Origin: Clavibacter tessellarius
GTDB taxonomy: Bacteria > Actinomycetota > Actinomycetes > Actinomycetales > Microbacteriaceae
Direction of reading: 5' to 3'
DNA: 64,000 nt
NCBI RefSeq assembly: GCF_001618005.1
Contig: NZ_LQXA01000047.1
Coordinates: 55,275 to 119,274 of the forward strand
The notes under the pieces are model-generated. The model searched no databases and was not told the origin of the DNA. It saw only the letters and a list, made by a program, of their open reading frames with translations. Position numbers and translations under genes: made by a program. Of the stretch, positions 60,951 through 64,000 are shown in pieces (the first letter of the stretch is position 1; the number at the start of each line of letters is the position of its first letter).

Positions 60951-62375
60951 ATGCGCGTCAAGCCGGAGAGGGGCCGTCCGCTGCTCGGCCGCATCCGCGA
61001 CTTCCTCGACTACTTCGCGCACTCCACCCCGGCCCGCTTCGCGATCCTCATCTTCGCGGCGCTCGTGTTCACCCTCACGACGATCCTCATGCTCCCCGGC
61101 ATGACGTCCACCGGCGACACCGCCCCCTTCGCCGACGCGCTCTTCACGGCCGTGTCCGCCATCTGCGTCACGGGCCTCGCGACGGTCGACATGGCCACCT
61201 ACTGGACCCCGCTCGGCCACGCCTTCATCGCGCTCGGCGTGCAGATCGGCGGCATCGGCGTGCTCACGCTCGCGTCGATCATGGGGCTCATCGTCTCGCG
61301 CCGCCTCGGCCTCAAGGCGCGGCTCATGGCGGCGAGCGACAGCAACCCGCTGCGGATCCACCACGGCCCCGTCGCCGAGGGCCAGGCCGTGAAGCTCGGC
61401 GAGATCGGCACGCTGCTGCTCACGGTCGCGATCAGCGCGCTCGTCATCGAGCTGTCCATCGCGGCGCTGCTGTTCCCGCGGATCCTGCTGGAGGGCATCC
61501 CCGTCGGCCAGGCCGCCCTCGACTCCTTCTACTACTCGCTCATGGCCTTCACGAACACGGGCTTCGTGTTCAGCGAGGCCGGGTTCGAGCTGTACCACCA
61601 GGACTACTGGTTCCTCAGCCTGCTCATGATCGGCGTCTTCCTCGGCAGCATCGGCTTCCCGGTCATCTACGCCGTCTACCGCGGCTGGCGGAAGCCGCGG
61701 CGGTTCTCCGTGCACGTGAAGCTCACGCTCTGGACCTCGCTCATCCTCATCGTGCTCGGCACGCTCGCCTACGTCGTGCTCGAGTGGGACAACGAGAGGA
61801 CGTTCGCGCGCATGGATCCGGTGCAGCACGGCTTCCAGGCGCTGTTCCTCTCGGTCATGACGCGCTCCGGCGGCTTCTCCACGCTCGACATGGGCGACTT
61901 CGGGAACGCGAGCCTGCTGGTCACCGACATGCTCATGTTCATCGGCGGCGGATCCGCGTCCACGGCCGGCGGCATCAAGGTCACCACCCTCGCGATCCTG
62001 TTCCTCGCGGCCTTCGCGGAGGCCCGCGGCAGCGAGTCGATGGAGGTGTTCGAGCGCCGCATCCCGAGCGACGTGCTCCGCCTCGCGGTGAGCATCGTGC
62101 TCTGGGGCGCGACGACCGTGGCGCTCAGCAGCATCGTGCTGCTCCAGATCTCAGGCGAGCGCCTCGACTACGTGCTCTTCGACGCCATCAGCGCGTTCGC
62201 CACCTCGGGCCTCAGCACGGGCTTCACGGCCGAGGCCACGGATCCCGCGAAGTACGTGCTCGCGGTCACCATGTTCCTGGGGCGCGTCGGCACCGTGACC
62301 CTCGCGGCGGCCCTCGCCGCGAGCACCCGCCGACAGCTCTTCCAGCGCTCCGAGGAGCGCCCGATCGTCGGCTGA
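60951..62375 (+). CDS. trkH: Potassium channel subunit TrkH/KtrB
   Basis: Codes for 474 residues from ATG 60951 (GGAG and AGGGGA upstream); an ATG at 60909 gives 488. Four MPM repeats each have a filter Gly: SAICVTGLATVD, MAFTNTGFVFSE, MTRSGGFSTLDM and FATSGLSTGFTA. The regulatory partner, a single-RCK TrkA protein, follows 53 bases later, so the pair is a Ktr/Trk uptake system at the membrane. Confidence 0.93.
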   Translation: MRVKPERGRPLLGRIRDFLDYFAHSTPARFAILIFAALVFTLTTILMLPGMTSTGDTAPFADALFTAVSAICVTGLATVDMATYWTPLGHAFIALGVQIGGIGVLTLASIMGLIVSRRLGLKARLMAASDSNPLRIHHGPVAEGQAVKLGEIGTLLLTVAISALVIELSIAALLFPRILLEGIPVGQAALDSFYYSLMAFTNTGFVFSEAGFELYHQDYWFLSLLMIGVFLGSIGFPVIYAVYRGWRKPRRFSVHVKLTLWTSLILIVLGTLAYVVLEWDNERTFARMDPVQHGFQALFLSVMTRSGGFSTLDMGDFGNASLLVTDMLMFIGGGSASTAGGIKVTTLAILFLAAFAEARGSESMEVFERRIPSDVLRLAVSIVLWGATTVALSSIVLLQISGERLDYVLFDAISAFATSGLSTGFTAEATDPAKYVLAVTMFLGRVGTVTLAAALAASTRRQLFQRSEERPIVG

Positions 62376-62428
62376 GCCGACGGTCGCCCCACCCGTCCCC
62401 GCATCCACCGCAGCAGGAAGGCCCCACC

Positions 62429-63097
62429 ATGGGCGAACGCATCCCCCACAACGCCCCCGTGCTCGTGATCGGGCTCGGCCGCTTCGGCGCCGCGACCGCC
62501 GGCCAGCTGGCCCGGCTCGACCGGGAGGTGCTCGCGATCGACGCGAGCGAGGGCCTCGTGCAGAAGTGGTCGGACCGCGTGACGCACGCCGTGCAGGCCG
62601 ATGCGCGCAACATCGAGGCGCTGCAGCAGCTGGGCGCCAAGGACTTCTCCATCGCGGTCGTCGCGGTCGGGTCGTCGATCGAGGCGAGCGTGCTCATCAC
62701 CGCGAACCTGGTGGACCTCAAGATCCCGCAGATCTGGGCCAAGGCCATCAGCCAGTCGCACGGCAAGATCCTGGAGCGCATCGGCGCGAACCACGTGATC
62801 TACCCGGAGGCCGAGGCGGGCGAGCGCGTGGCGCACCTGGTGTCGGGCCGGATGCTCGACTTCATCGAGTTCGACGATGACTTCGTGCTGGCGAAGATGT
62901 ACCCGCCGAAGCCCATCCGCGGCATGGCGCTCGCGGAGTCGTCGGTGCGGCGGCGCTACCGGATCACGGTGGTCGGCGTGAAGACGCCCGGCAAGCCGTT
63001 CACGTACGCGACCGCCGAGACCGTCGTCTCGAACCACGACCTCATCATCGTGTCGGGCACGTCGGCCGACATCGAGCGGTTCGCCTCGCTGTCCTGA
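62429..63097 (+). CDS. trkA: TrkA/KtrA potassium uptake regulator
   Basis: Codes for 222 residues from ATG with AGGAAGG upstream. The RCK_N half starts VLVIGLGRFGAATAGQLARL (nucleotide loop), with VLAIDASEGLVQKWSDRVTH and RIGANHVIYPEAEAGERVA. RCK_C follows with ITVVGVKTPGKPFTYATAE. A single RCK unit is the KtrA layout rather than double TrkA. It gates the TrkH channel in response to nucleotides. Stop context is TGATCCG. Confidence 0.94.
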   Translation: MGERIPHNAPVLVIGLGRFGAATAGQLARLDREVLAIDASEGLVQKWSDRVTHAVQADARNIEALQQLGAKDFSIAVVAVGSSIEASVLITANLVDLKIPQIWAKAISQSHGKILERIGANHVIYPEAEAGERVAHLVSGRMLDFIEFDDDFVLAKMYPPKPIRGMALAESSVRRRYRITVVGVKTPGKPFTYATAETVVSNHDLIIVSGTSADIERFASLS

Positions 63098-63137
63098 TCC
63101 GCGGGTGCGCGCCGGCGCGGCTCGACCGGCGGCCAGC

Positions 63138-64000
63138 TCAGCCGGCCGCGAGCTCCCGCGCCCGGGCGAGCGCGGCGTCGGTCGCGCGGTCGAACAGCCC
63201 CGACAGGTCCGCCGCCTGCAGCACCTCGACGGCCCGCTCGGTCGTGCCCTTGGGGCTCGTGACCCGGCGGCGGAGCTCCGCGGGCTCGTCGTCCGACGCG
63301 GCGAGCAGCTCCACCGCACCACGGAAGGTCCCCTGCACGAGCACACGCGCTTCGTCGGGGCTGAAGCCCTTGGCCTCGGCCGTCCGCGTCAGCTCCTCGA
63401 TGAGCAGGAACACGTAGGCGGGGCCGGATCCGGAGATCGTGCTCAGCGCGTCGATGCGGCCCTCGGGCACCTCCACCACGTCGCCGACCGTGGCGAACAC
63501 GGAGCGGGCGAGCGCGAGGTCCTCGAGGCTCGAGCGCGTGCCGGCGGCGAGGCCCGTGACCCCGCGGCCCACGAGCGACGGCGTGTTCGGCATCGACCGC
63601 ACGACGGCCACGTGGTCCGGCAGCAGCGACTCGAAGGTCGCGACGGTCACGCCGGCGGCGACGCTGATCACGAGCGCGCCGGGCTCCAGATCGTCGGCGA
63701 TCTCGCGCAGCAGGTCCGGCACCAGGTGCGGCTTCACGCCCACGACCACGATGCGCGCGCCGCGGACCGCGCGGCGGTTCGCGTCGGCGTCCTCCTCGAC
63801 GCTGGCGGCGGATACGCCGTCCCGGGCTCCGAGGGCGACGGCGCTGGCGGCCGAGCGCGTGGTGACGCGCACGTCGCCCTCGACCTCGACGCCCGGCTGC
63901 AGCAGTCCGCCGAGGATGGCGCCGTTCATGGACCCGGTGCCGAGCATCGCGAGCGACGGGAGGCGGACGACCTCGGCGGGGGCGGACGGGGCGGGGCGGG
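63138..64000 (-). CDS. proC: Pyrroline-5-carboxylate reductase (5' end may lie outside window)
   Basis: At least 269 residues from ATG 63947 (MLGTGSMNGAILGGLLQPG), but the frame stays open to the window edge (LPSLA before the Met), so the real start is probably outside. The Rossmann fold has IVVVGVKPHLVPDLL and VISVAAGVTVATFESLL. VVRSMPNTPSLVGRGVTGLA and SGSGPAYVFLLIEELT are the substrate loops, and VTSPKGTTERAVEVLQ the family signature. It makes proline from pyrroline-5-carboxylate with NAD(P)H. Confidence 0.93.
   Translation of the reverse strand, partial: RPAPSAPAEVVRLPSLAMLGTGSMNGAILGGLLQPGVEVEGDVRVTTRSAASAVALGARDGVSAASVEEDADANRRAVRGARIVVVGVKPHLVPDLLREIADDLEPGALVISVAAGVTVATFESLLPDHVAVVRSMPNTPSLVGRGVTGLAAGTRSSLEDLALARSVFATVGDVVEVPEGRIDALSTISGSGPAYVFLLIEELTRTAEAKGFSPDEARVLVQGTFRGAVELLAASDDEPAELRRRVTSPKGTTERAVEVLQAADLSGLFDRATDAALARARELAAG

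Overview
The window is GC-rich DNA (roughly 70-75 percent G+C by eye) from an actinobacterium. Gene content and protein style point to the family Microbacteriaceae, most likely Clavibacter or a close relative. Supporting signs are a coproporphyrin-type heme pathway, menaquinone genes, System II cytochrome c maturation, a DUF7882-like protein beginning MGQLIY, and many ATGA/GTGA gene overlaps. The genus is an inference from memory of families, not from a search. It is ordinary chromosome: I see no rRNA, tRNA, CRISPR, prophage or insertion sequence.

Layout. 1-3.4 kb: the end of a LysR regulator, a terminator, and a probable copper-handling operon (His-rich membrane protein, YcnI-like, CopC-like). 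3.4-7 kb: a secreted levansucrase divergent from a membrane-anchored GH32 fructanase, with a palindrome between them. 7-16.3 kb: housekeeping genes (OhrR-type regulator, VOC protein, aldose epimerase, DsbA-like thioredoxin, DNA glycosylase, P-loop kinase, 6-phosphofructokinase, quinone-type reductase, DUF1304, a heme oxygenase homologue under an apparent DtxR/IdeR box, a nuclease). 16.3-30.3 kb: the heme biosynthesis region, chdC-cpfC-hemC-hemD-hemB-hemL in one overlapping string and hemE-cgoX divergent from hemA, with small membrane proteins, a GT-C mannosyltransferase and a mycothiol-isomerase-fold protein in between.

30.3-41 kb: two GNATs, a Nudix hydrolase, a CsbD protein, menE, menB and menC, then a phosphatase-resA-ccdA-resB-ccsB operon. 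41-50 kb: a SigB/HrdB-type sigma factor, a class II UvrA, a DUF2510 membrane protein, the 5-oxoprolinase operon pxpABC and an archaeal-type AspRS. 50-64 kb: a P-loop kinase beside a partial copy of part of itself, an ABC transporter pair, a LacI-controlled MFS/esterase operon with a visible operator, small redox and HAD proteins, the tiny ribosomal protein bS22, an excisionase-fold regulator, ArsR, a TrkH/TrkA potassium system and proC running off the end.

How it fits together: heme, menaquinone and cytochrome c genes in one 25-kb stretch supply a respiratory chain. The heme oxygenase homologue links this to iron. The levan pair suggests making and reusing an extracellular polymer. The most unusual points are the apparent loss of the proximal histidine in the heme oxygenase homologue, a strong excess of the palindrome GGATCC, and short tandem repeats that straddle stop codons and duplicate the stop. 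I did not find a clearly new multi-gene system.
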